Shown here piece after piece: positions 36,149 to 44,305 of a stretch of 64,000 nucleotides of DNA. The notes beneath the pieces were generated by a model. That model was not told the DNA's origin, did no database searches, and saw nothing but the letters and a program-made list of their open reading frames with translations. The translations under genes and the position numbers were made by a program. The DNA lies in contig NZ_BALU01000001.1 in the NCBI RefSeq assembly GCF_000615285.1, positions 1-64,000 of the forward strand, read 5' to 3'. The first letter of the stretch is position 1. Every line of letters starts with the position of its first letter. Source of the DNA: Lactobacillus kitasatonis DSM 16761 = JCM 1039 (GTDB lineage: Bacteria > Bacillota > Bacilli > Lactobacillales > Lactobacillaceae).

Positions 36149-36331
36149 CTATCCTCTCAAAATATAGATGATTCTGTATATAGCACTGCCAATTACACCC
36201 GTTACTCCAATTACTAATAATGTAATTCTAAGAACACTCCATGTTCCACCTAAGTTAGCAAACACTAAGATTGCCATCATTATCAGCATTCCAACGATTG
36301 AACCTATTTGTCTTTTCTTATCTGGAAGCAT
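36149..36331 (-). CDS. Small two-segment membrane protein
   Basis: 60 residues: basic start, membrane segments at about 10-27 and 33-55. It lies 4 bases upstream of the DUF2975 gene and is surely co-transcribed with it. No family recognised. Confidence 0.5.
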   Translation of the reverse strand: MLPDKKRQIGSIVGMLIMMAILVFANLGGTWSVLRITLLVIGVTGVIGSAIYRIIYILRG

Positions 36332-36442
36332 ATCTATCCCTCTCTTCCATAAAACTATCTATCTCTTTCTCGTCTTTTATAATTATTGTATTACGATAAT
36401 TTATAATTGCAATACAGAAATAAAATATTTTTTTAGGATAAT

Positions 36443-36481
36443 AAAAAATACCAGGTCTGTCGTTAAACCAACTTGGCATTC
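36443..36481 (-). terminator. Terminator of the 36513-36881 gene
   Basis: Imperfect palindrome ATGCCAAGT...ACCTGGTAT on the minus strand followed by TTTTTTATTA; belongs to the dispersed CCAAATC family. Confidence 0.55.
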
Positions 36482-36512
36482 TGTCTTATTCATATCTTAT
36501 CTACGAGCTAAT

Positions 36513-36881
36513 CTACTTGATTCTATTCACAAAGATATTCGCAATCGCTATTCCTATCCAGCCAACTATTAGTGCAAGTTTAGAATGTCCTACGTTAATT
36601 AATATCCTAGAAATAATTAGCGTAGCTATGAATACAGTGAATAAATATATAAGCCGTTTCTTCATAACCGTTTTATCTTCAGTAGCGGCTATAACAGCGG
36701 CAAATGTACCGCCTAATAATATTCCAATTAGAGCATATAAAATCATTAATACAAACACTGGAAGAATTTGTAGTGAATCTACTACACTTAGAATCACTGA
36801 GACTAGGATGCCTATAACGGCACCTATTCCCATACCGATAAATATCTTTTTATTGTCGCGGGAAATTTTGTCATCTTTCAT
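36513..36881 (-). CDS. Four-segment membrane protein, unknown
   Basis: 122 residues from ATG 36881, with GAGGTG 4-5 bases before it. It has four membrane segments and begins DNKKIFIGMGIGAVIGILVS, like the frameshifted protein at 34606-35027. The two are paralogues within one accessory block. It lies downstream of the quorum-sensing genes, which suggests but does not show a place in the regulon. Confidence 0.55.
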   Translation of the reverse strand: MKDDKISRDNKKIFIGMGIGAVIGILVSVILSVVDSLQILPVFVLMILYALIGILLGGTFAAVIAATEDKTVMKKRLIYLFTVFIATLIISRILINVGHSKLALIVGWIGIAIANIFVNRIK

Positions 36882-36969
36882 TTTTCGCACCTCGGCATCC
36901 CTTATTTAAATATCTAATTAAATTTTCCGTTCTTAAGCTTCAGATTAATAATCTGTTTTATCTTCAAAG

Positions 36970-37185
36970 CTACTGCTTCTTACTCTTTTTCTTATAGTAA
37001 GAGTTCATGAAGATATTCATAAAGATAACAAAGGCTACACTTTCAACCATATTCCAAAATACTGTTCCAAAGCTTAATGTTTTGTACTGAAAATAGTCGC
37101 ATACCAATCCTATTAACAGAGCCAAAATACCAGCAATGATACTTCTGTTTCTAACTTGGCGCTTGGTTAAAATTTTATTCTTCAT
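36970..37185 (-). CDS. Small two-segment membrane protein with basic ends
   Basis: 71 residues from ATG 37185 (GGAGTGAG upstream). Basic N-terminus (KNKILTKRQVRNR), two membrane segments (about 15-33 and 41-61) and a Lys-rich end. It is the first small gene after the two-component terminator at 37302-37343. No family recognised; a bacteriocin immunity role is conceivable. Confidence 0.55.
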   Translation of the reverse strand: MKNKILTKRQVRNRSIIAGILALLIGLVCDYFQYKTLSFGTVFWNMVESVAFVIFMNIFMNSYYKKKSKKQ

Positions 37186-37301
37186 TTTTCTCACTCCATT
37201 ATTATCATGTTGAAAAATAGGAAATCTAATTTCTTTAAGTAACTACCTATCCCTATGTTTATTTACAATTAAATTTTATCTGATTTTTATCCCATGAAAT
37301 T

Positions 37302-37343
37302 AAAAAATACCAAATCTGTCTCTTTTCGGACTGATTTGGTATT
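37302..37343 (-). terminator. Rho-independent terminator of the quorum-sensing operon
   Basis: AATACCAAATC pairs with GATTTGGTATT around a 17-base loop containing its own GTC/GAC pairing; six A on the left give the U-tract. Best-conserved member of the dispersed CCAAATC family. Confidence 0.8.
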
Positions 37344-37380
37344 TTAGTTTTTATAATTTCCTGATCCTTAACAACATTAC

Positions 37381-38183
37381 CTAAATTAAATTAATGTCAT
37401 TATACTTTTCGATAATTTCATCATTAACAACTTTCTTATAACCGCGTGAGTACTTGATTGAAAGATTGTTGTTAAAAGTAATAGTTTGTGAGTGGGGATC
37501 GATCGCTTTAATGTTTATGGGATTTACCAAATATGATTGAGATACTTTTGTCAGAAACGGTGCTCTTTTTTCTACCTGCCCAACATTTCCCTTAAATTCG
37601 ATCTCTCCATGTTTAGTAACCATATGAACTTTATGTTGTATAGTACTATTTTCAATAAAAATCACTTCATTCTCACTAACTTTAAGGATTCGGCGTCCTA
37701 CTTTATAAGTGAAGTCCGCTTACTCAATTGACCCACACTAGATAAATTATCGACGGCGTTACGTAACGTTTCTTCGATACGTTGAATAATCTTATCAGAC
37801 GACATAGACTTACTAATATAGTCAATTGCACCGATACGACGGCGATACGTTAATGGAGCGTACTTATCGTACGCCGTTACGAAGATGATCTGGGCATTTT
37901 CGTCATTCTTCTTGATGAATTCAGCTAAATCTACGCCATTCTTAGCTTTAGACTCTCGACTTAATTCAATATCTAAGAAGTAGATACCATTCTTAATATC
38001 ATTTGTGACTATGTATCCTACCGCTTGAGCAAAATCGTTAGCAACAAACGTAACAGATTCATTTAATTCAGCGTAACCTTCATTATCATCTATTAAGTCT
38101 TGAATAGATGCATTGATATTCTTAGCCATCTGATTAGCTAAATCTTTATCGTCATCGCATACAATGATTGGGAACTTACTCAT
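37381..38183 (-). pseudogene. LytTR-type response regulator (AgrA/bacteriocin regulator-like), frameshifted
   Basis: Start ATG 38183, overlapping the kinase stop by 8 bases. Receiver domain: Asp-rich CDDDKD at 9-14, phosphoacceptor Asp71 (YFLDIEL), FVTAYD. The LytTR domain (RILKVSENEVIFIENS to the end) lies in another frame. One more G in the GG at 37716-37717 restores LSKRDFTYKVGRR and yields a protein of about 267 residues. With the kinase and peptide upstream it forms a three-component system; LytTR regulators of this class bind paired 9-base repeats at promoters. Confidence 0.85.
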
Positions 38184-39504
38184 CCTCTTCACCATCTTCC
38201 GTATCAATTGTCATATAAAAGTCGAACCAGCCGTCTTGAATTGTATAAGAAATAGACATATCAGGATATTTACTCTCAATTTCCTTAATATTAGCTAATC
38301 CAAGCCCTTTATGGTCTTTCTTAGTAGTAAAGCCACGTTGTTGAATTTGACTAGTTGAGATATTTTTATTTTGGATTTTATTTCTGATTTCGAACTCAAA
38401 TTCATCTGGGTCATCAGAATAGACCATTATTTGGACTTCAGCACTTCGAATATCATGCTTTTCGGCAATCAATGCTTTACTTTCCTCAATTGCATTATCG
38501 AAAGTAATGCCAATAATACGTACTAGATCGAGTTCATCTACATGGTCTGGTAAATTACGGATATTATTTCGACATTCAAAATTATATGGTATATCCAAAT
38601 TATACAATTCTGTTAGCTTCGGAATAATAATGCTCTTAATTGATTTAACGTAAATGTGATTTAGGTCTTTATATTTAAGTAAGGCTTTAGAATTTAGGTT
38701 AGTTTCAGTATATTTATCTAGTTTCTGAATTACTTCTTGAACGTTACCTTCTTGCGCACTTACCTTTAAAGAATTAAGAATATTTTTGTAATCATGTCTG
38801 AAGGCGCGAAGATCATCTTCACTTTTTTCAAGATAAGAAGCATATTCTTCAAGCTGATGCTGCTGTTGCTTTAATTTTTCTTGATCCTTTTTATTTAAAA
38901 GTTTTTCTTGTACCATCGTAATTTCATGATATATAAATATAGCAAAAATAGTTTGGATAAGAATATAGAGAGAAAAGAACAAAGTTAATGGTGTAAAAGA
39001 TTTGCTTTGAATATATATGATAGAGATGCTCACCGTAGAAACATAGGTATAAGCTAATATGCCTACGAAAATTTTATTATTTTGGTTTGCTAGATAATTA
39101 TATATTTTTCCATTACCTAGTTTTATTGCAACTATCATCATTAGTATTAGTAAGAAACGTAGTGATAATTGGCCTATCAAAGTAAATGACATAACCTGAG
39201 TGATCATATCAGACACAATATCAACTAATAAATCTAATGTGCATACTAATATTATTGAACCAAATAGTATTTCTAATGTATTATTTTTTCTCAAATATAA
39301 TACAAAAAGCAAAGTTTCAAGTATATTTGTGAAGATTACGCCAATATTACCTATAGACAATAACAACCCTAAAAAAATATTAGCAATACACAAAAATAGA
39401 ATCTGTCTCTTTTTAGATCTTACTCTTGATATTTTAAAAAAACACCATACATCTGCTAAACTAGAAAAAACATTAAGAAAAAGAAATAAGACTATCTTTT
39501 CCAT
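38176..39504 (-). CDS. AgrC-like (HPK10) peptide-sensing histidine kinase
   Basis: 442 residues. Six to seven membrane segments (1-195) form the peptide sensor. A coiled coil (197-235) precedes the phospho-His237 in FRHDYKNIL. The GHKL ATPase has Asn337 (FDNAIEES) and the GLGLANIKEI box at about 400. This is the kinase class used by class II bacteriocin and agr systems. The start overlaps the pheromone-like peptide gene by 13 bases, and the stop overlaps the response regulator start. Confidence 0.95.
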   Translation of the reverse strand: MEKIVLFLFLNVFSSLADVWCFFKISRVRSKKRQILFLCIANIFLGLLLSIGNIGVIFTNILETLLFVLYLRKNNTLEILFGSIILVCTLDLLVDIVSDMITQVMSFTLIGQLSLRFLLILMMIVAIKLGNGKIYNYLANQNNKIFVGILAYTYVSTVSISIIYIQSKSFTPLTLFFSLYILIQTIFAIFIYHEITMVQEKLLNKKDQEKLKQQQHQLEEYASYLEKSEDDLRAFRHDYKNILNSLKVSAQEGNVQEVIQKLDKYTETNLNSKALLKYKDLNHIYVKSIKSIIIPKLTELYNLDIPYNFECRNNIRNLPDHVDELDLVRIIGITFDNAIEESKALIAEKHDIRSAEVQIMVYSDDPDEFEFEIRNKIQNKNISTSQIQQRGFTTKKDHKGLGLANIKEIESKYPDMSISYTIQDGWFDFYMTIDTEDGEEDE

Positions 39505-39623
39505 ATATTATTCCAAAGTTTTTTACTCAAGAAATTAAAACCAACATGTGCCGTGCTTCCACCAACAACCTTAGTCAATTCTTCTTCCTTCAAAACAGTC
39601 TTTTTAACATTTTGCTTCTTCAT
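39492..39623 (-). CDS. Double-glycine leader peptide, probable inducing pheromone
   Basis: 43 residues, too short for most gene finders. AAAGGA lies about 10 bases before the ATG. The leader (residues 1-22) ends LTKVVGG, the consensus for C39-type export and cleavage. The mature part of 21 residues starts STAHVGF and ends NNIWKR; it is cationic and amphipathic, with no Cys. Overlap with the histidine kinase gene marks it as the cognate inducing peptide. No dedicated ABC exporter or bacteriocin structural gene lies in the window, so export must rely on a system elsewhere. Confidence 0.8.
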   Translation of the reverse strand: MKKQNVKKTVLKEEELTKVVGGSTAHVGFNFLSKKLWNNIWKR

Positions 39624-39699
39624 GATATTTCATCCTTTCATGATTTTATACTCAACTTGTTTACACCTTTAATATATCATGTACTTTTAAGTAAATTAA

Positions 39700-39739
39700 A
39701 AAAGATACCAATTCGGTCATACTTTCGTACCGATCTGGT
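39700..39739 (-). terminator. Rho-independent terminator of the ATPase gene
   Basis: ACCAGATCGGT pairs with ACCGAATTGGT on the minus strand; TCTTTTTT tail. Member of the dispersed CCAAATC family. Confidence 0.7.
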
Positions 39740-39740
39740 T

Positions 39741-41137
39741 TTACATTTTTTCAAACGTAAACAACTGACAATTAATTTTCTCAGCTAATTCCTGACAGCT
39801 ATCCGTAAAGCCAGATTTGGAAAATAGATAATAATGCTTAATCGGATACTTAAAGATTTCACTATTTGTAATCAATTTTTCTAACACACTACGAGAGATC
39901 GGTTCATTCTTCCATTTACATTCGCCGAAATATCCATCACGTTCATCGTCAGAGAATCCTACAATATCTAACTCAACTTGTTGATGTGTTCTCTTATCGG
40001 TTCCCCACCAATTGCCCAAGTGGATAAACGGATTAGGAACAATTTTTTCATTCATATCCTGAGACCACATGAAGTCTTGACTGTATTTTTCAAACTCAGG
40101 TCCCATGAAATCAGATAGACCCTTTTGTACTTTTACCCAAGCAAGATCAGTTAAGCCACGCTCAATTAGATCGGTTTGCTTGCCAACAAAGGTATACCAG
40201 AAGCGGAACATCCCGTCACAGATACGATAAACGATATTTTTGCTTTTACTCTTCTTTTGCTCAGTAACCGGTAACTTTTTCTCAACAATACCTAAATCTA
40301 TCAAATTATTCAGGTACGTGGTTAGCGGACCAGTTTGCAAGTGGGCGGATTGCGCAATTTTACTATGCTTAGAAGCACCTGAAGCTATCGCATTGATAAT
40401 CGAATTATAGTTAGTTGGATCGCGTAATTCCTGTTGTAACAAGTTATTAGGCTCATCAAATAAGCGACCTGATTTAGTCAAAAAGTTTTTCTTAATATTA
40501 TCCGCAACTGACATGCTGTCTGACATATAACTCAAGTATTGGGGCACACCGCCACAAACCGTATTGATGATAAAAGCATCCTCTTTACTAAGTTTTGGCA
40601 ACATTTCACATGCTTCAGATAGTTTGAATGGTTCAAGCTTTAAGGCTAAAGTGCGACGACCATATAGTGGGCTTTGGTAGCCTAGGACTTGTCGCTCCAT
40701 AAATGACATCGACGAACCACATAAAATCAAAAATAGGTTAGTTTCTTTGAATTCATGATCAATGTAGGATTGCAACATTGAACTAATTGTAGGGTAAGCT
40801 TTAGCCAAATAAGGAAATTCGTCAATAACCAAAATTACCCGCTGTTCTTGGGCTAAACGTGTAATTTCTTTAAAGCATTCCTCAAAATTTGCAAATTTTT
40901 CTTTTCCACCCTGATCTGTATTTTTAAAATACTAATTGCATCAGAAAAACGTTTTAGATTATCTTCCGCATTTTCTTCAAGTGCTACATAATAAATTGCC
41001 TTTTTATCTTTTAAAAACTCATTGATCAGTGAAGTCTTTCCAATTCTCCTTCGACCATAGATCACTGTAAATTGAAAATCATTTTCTTGATACGCCTGAT
41101 TCAATTGCTCTAATTCTTGATGTCTACCTACAAACAT
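39741..41137 (-). pseudogene. Archaeal-type ATPase with DUF234-like end, frameshifted
   Basis: N-terminus FVGRHQELEQLN and P-loop IYGRRRIGKTSLINEF (about 27-42), then Walker B VILVIDEFPYLAKAYP, sensor LILCGSSMSFM, winged-helix stretch (SKIAQSAHLQTGPLTTYLNNL) and a nuclease-like C-terminus with ELDIVGF and YFGECKW. That end suggests a PD-(D/E)xK fold. The frame breaks in a T-run at 40926-40929; one more T restores ISIFKNTDQGGKEKFANFEE. Whole length about 465. These ATPases are common in lactobacilli as multi-copy, mobile-looking genes of unknown role. Confidence 0.8.
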
Positions 41138-41152
41138 AGCGCACTCCTTTTC

Positions 41153-41216
41153 ACTACATCGTAATATACTACATTATATTATACTATAATACGATATAGT
41201 ATAACGTAATGTGGTG
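41153..41216 (-). promoter_or_regulatory. Palindromic TACGTTA-rich promoter region of the ATPase gene
   Basis: The 60 bases before the ATPase start consist of repeated TA-rich pieces such as ACTACATCGTAATATACTA and TATAACGTAATGT. The same two pieces occur fused at 47774-47822. They probably contain operator and promoter, perhaps self-regulated. Confidence 0.5.
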
Positions 41217-41284
41217 TATTCTATTTTTGTAATAAAAATGGCCGTTACTTAGAGAAATAGCGAAGATCTTAAATTTAGTAAAAA

Positions 41285-42925
41285 GTGTCTGGGAAAAAAC
41301 TACTTCTTGGGTATGAAAAAAGAACGATGATTTCCTATTGGATTTCATCGTTCTTTTTCTATACTTTTAGCTCCTGCCTTGATATCATTAAATCACCACA
41401 AAATAAAAACAAGAAGGTGGAAACTAACATGTACAAAAATTATATCACAGGACAAACTGCTTTAACACTTAATCTGGACTTTACTATCCCTAATAATCAT
41501 TTAGCCAATACAATCAGCTGCTTTGTAGATTCCATTCCAGAAGAGCATTTTCAGGCCGAAAGATTGAATTAATGCTGGAAGAAAACCTGCCCATGATGGT
41601 ACTAGCAGAGAAACAGAGAATTTCATACTATACTATCAATAACTTTAGGTCTAGTGAACATGCCAATCAGCTTATCAAGAAAAGCTTTCTCTACTTTACT
41701 AATTTGTTAGAAGCAGAAGGTCTAATCAACGAAGGTGCTGTCTTTATCGATGGTACTAAGATCGAAGCTGATGCCAATCGCTATACTTTTGTCTGGCGCA
41801 AAGCAATTGAAAAGTTTCATGAAAAGCTCAAAGGACAGGCAGTTGAATTATATGATGAATTGATTGCCAAAGAAGTTGTTAAAGCAATGGCTCAAGAAAA
41901 AGTCCAGACCAGTCAAGGCTTGACAGAACTAGCACAAGAAACCGAAGCTGAAATTGAAAAGCTGACTGAAGAAATTGAGCAAGAACCTAAAGCTATTCCT
42001 AGCGGCTCGCCTAGAAAAGCAAAAAGACGTGGTCTTAAAAGGCTGCTTCATAAATTAAGAAAAGACTACGTTCCTCGAATGAAGAAATACGAAGAAGCAG
42101 AAGAAATCTTTGCTGGACGCAACAGCTACTCCAAGACTGATCATGATGCGACTTTCATGCATATGAAAGAAGACCATATGAAGAATGGTCAGCTAAAGCC
42201 AGGCTACAATATTCAAGCTGCTACAACGGATCAATATGTAGTCGACTTTGCCTTGTACCCTAACCCAACTGACTTTAAGACATTAGAACCATTTCTAAAG
42301 CAGATGCCAACGCTAGATAAGTTCGATAAGATTGTCGCCGATGCTGGTTATGGCAGCGAGTACAACTATTCTATGCTCGAGCAAGAATATCCAGACAAAA
42401 AGTACTACATTCCTTATACCATGTATGAAAAGGAAAAGACCAGAAAATATCGCAACGATCCAACTAAGCTGGCTAACTGGTTCTATGATGAAAAAGATGA
42501 TTACTATCTTGATCAAAATGGGGTCAGGTTCAACTTTAAGTACTATAGTCAGCGCCAAGATTGCTCAACTGGTCAGGTTCATAATTTTAAGGTTTATGAA
42601 GCAGATGAGTTCCAACTAACGCCAGAATTAGAACGCCTAGCCAAAACCAAAAGCGGACGTCAAAGGCAAGTACGCTACAATCCTAACTGGCAGTATTTAA
42701 AAGAAAAAGCCAAACTCATTTAAGAGGCAAAAAGAAAGTTGAAACTGATGTGGGAATAGCCTTCATGATGATGAATTTAAGCAAATATTGGAACAGAAGA
42801 TGGTCAAAAGGCCAATTTTCTTTGTTCAAAAATCAAAATAGGGAGAAAAAACGATCAATCAAACTCAAATTAAGAGTTGAATTGATCGTTTTTCAGTATC
42901 TAAGGGTTAGTTATTTCCCAGACAC
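41285..42925 (+). mobile_element. IS1182-family insertion sequence, internally deleted
   Basis: Terminal inverted repeats GTGTCTGGGAAAAAACTA (from 41285) and, inverted, GTGTCTGGGAAATAACTA (ending 42925) match at 17 of 18. Each end carries a subterminal hairpin (41317-41361 and 42852-42897) that would stop read-through. The transposase has lost two segments, so the copy is inactive. Confidence 0.85.
41429..42925 (+). pseudogene. IS1182-family transposase, two internal deletions
   Basis: Begins MYKNYITGQTALTLNLDF with the usual family start. A deletion joins SIPEEH to FSGRKIELMLEENLPMM at about 41552, removing some 35-40 codons (TTTTCAG may have been the recombining repeat). The central part is well kept: FIDGTKIEADANRYTFVW, DHDATFMHMKEDHMKNGQ and VADAGYGSEYNY, with DDE-type residues. 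A second deletion near 42715 joins EKAKL to GKKKVETDVGIAFMMMNL. Confidence 0.85.
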
Positions 42926-43045
42926 TTTTTTGTTGAGAAAATTATTATGCGACTTTTGCATATGTTTGTCGTAAGCGTAAAAAACTGAAGTATCTTAAAA
43001 CCCCACCTTGGCTTGTGCTAAGATGGAGTTAATTATATTCAAAAT

Positions 43046-43563
43046 TTATCTGCAGCTTGCCTGCACTTGCTTTGTCCATGGCAAATAAGCCGACAGTGTT
43101 TCTTTGTCTGTCAGAGTTGATTCATTGGGTAATTTATAGAGCAAATATTTTAGATATTTTTCTGGATCTAAATCATTGCGTTTTGCAGTTTCCATCAAAC
43201 TAAGAATGATAGAAGATTTGGCTCCGTTAAAACTCTGAGAGAATAACCAGTTCTTGCGCCCAATTACTAGCGTCTTGATTGCCCGTTCAGCTAAATTGTT
43301 GGATAAAACCAGTCGGCCATTTAATAAAACATGCTTGAATGTTGTTTCATGATTCAAAGAGTAAGCAAAGGCTTTTCCCAACTTGGAATTAGGCAGAGTC
43401 ATTGCTTTATGTTTACGACACCAGTCAAAGAACTCTTCCATGAGTGGGGCTAGTTTCTTCTGACGTAGCTGTAGACGCTCTTGGTTAGATATTGACTTGT
43501 TTGAGGCTTCAGGCGGAACGGCTTCGAAAAATTTTCTTCTGATTTGGTTTCAGTCTTACTCAT
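43046..43563 (-). pseudogene. IS66 transposase (TnpC) remnant
   Basis: About 172 of some 520 codons remain. The first 20 residues (from 43563) and the C-terminal part (EEFFDWCRKHKAM, NNLAERAIKTLVIGRKNWLF) are in different frames; one T added near 43531 joins them through FFEAVPPEASNKSISNQERL. The central catalytic region has been deleted. Confidence 0.8.
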
Positions 43564-43612
43564 TAGGATCTTCCGCTAGATAATTTAAAGCATACCAGAA
43601 ACGCACGCAAAA

Positions 43613-43960
43613 TCAATAGAAATTGCGTGCGTTCGTTGTTTTTATTCTTGGCTCAATACAGAAGCCTTTCATTAGCCAGTCTACTTGTTCTGGTGATAAA
43701 GCCCTAACTTCGTCCTGATTGTTCGGCCAGCTCATCTTGCCACTTTCGAATCTCTTATATAAGAGCCAATAACCTTGACCATCCCAATATAAAGCTTTAA
43801 AGCGATCACGACTGCCGCCACAGAAGATAAATACCTGACCAGCAAAGGGATCTAAATCAAATTTATCTTTAACTATGGCAGCCAGGCCATCGATTCCGCG
43901 CCTCATGTCAGTTCGACCACAAACAATATAGACATGTCCTAGGTCATAGAGGTTAATCAT
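43613..43960 (-). CDS. tnpB: IS66 accessory protein TnpB (Orf2)
   Basis: 115 residues, full family length. The core VYIVCGRTDMRRGIDGLAAI, then FIFCGGSRDRFKALYWDGQG and LYKRFESGKMSWP, is diagnostic of IS66 Orf2. It is needed with TnpA and TnpC for transposition, but both partners are broken here. Its ATG overlaps the TnpA remnant stop. Confidence 0.9.
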   Translation of the reverse strand: MINLYDLGHVYIVCGRTDMRRGIDGLAAIVKDKFDLDPFAGQVFIFCGGSRDRFKALYWDGQGYWLLYKRFESGKMSWPNNQDEVRALSPEQVDWLMKGFCIEPRIKTTNARNFY

Positions 43961-44122
43961 GATAAAACCTTACTCAAAATCTTGTTCAGGATATCAGGAT
44001 CAAGGGAACTATATAGATTGAGTTCAAGATAAGCTGAGCATCAAGTTATTGCGTGGTGGACGTGTCTTTTTAGACTTTTGTGGATGATCTAGAGCTACAA
44101 TAGGCTGTTGTTTTTCAAGCAT
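43957..44122 (-). pseudogene. IS66 TnpA (Orf1) remnant
   Basis: The start MLEKQQPIVALDHPQ and a basic stretch (KSKKTRPPRNN) are followed by a break. The end LNLYSSLDPDILNKILSKVLS is in another frame and overlaps the TnpB start. The HTH core is lost. Confidence 0.65.
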
Positions 44123-44305
44123 GTTCTTTGCCTCCTTAAGTTTATGAGCTAAGAATAGCCGAAAAATGGAAGCTAAGAAAGATACTTCAGTTTTTTACGC
44201 TTACGAATTAAACCTTTTTGTTCCAAAACAATTTTAAATATTAAGTAAATGGTTAATTAGATTCAGAACTTTGTAATTATGTGGAGAAAAAATTATGAAT
44301 AGCAA

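Larger units (their letters stand above)
42970..44205 (-). mobile_element. IS66-family insertion sequence, internally deleted
   Basis: Perfect inverted repeats of 27 bases beginning CGTAAGCGTAAAAAACTG at 42970-42996 and 44179-44205. Inside are remnants of tnpA and tnpC and an intact-looking tnpB, all leftward. A full IS66 is about 2.5 kb; this one is 1.24 kb. No 8-base target duplication is visible. Confidence 0.85.

Noticed and set aside
39624-39700. Paired 9-base LytTR operator repeats upstream of the peptide gene
   Set aside because: TTAAAAGT and TTAAAGGT are about 18 bases apart start to start, not the usual 21, and too AT-rich to be convincing by eye.
41150-41220. Short repeats resembling a CRISPR or iteron array
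   Set aside because: The units are degenerate TA-rich palindromes without constant repeat-spacer spacing, and lie in the promoter of the ATPase gene.
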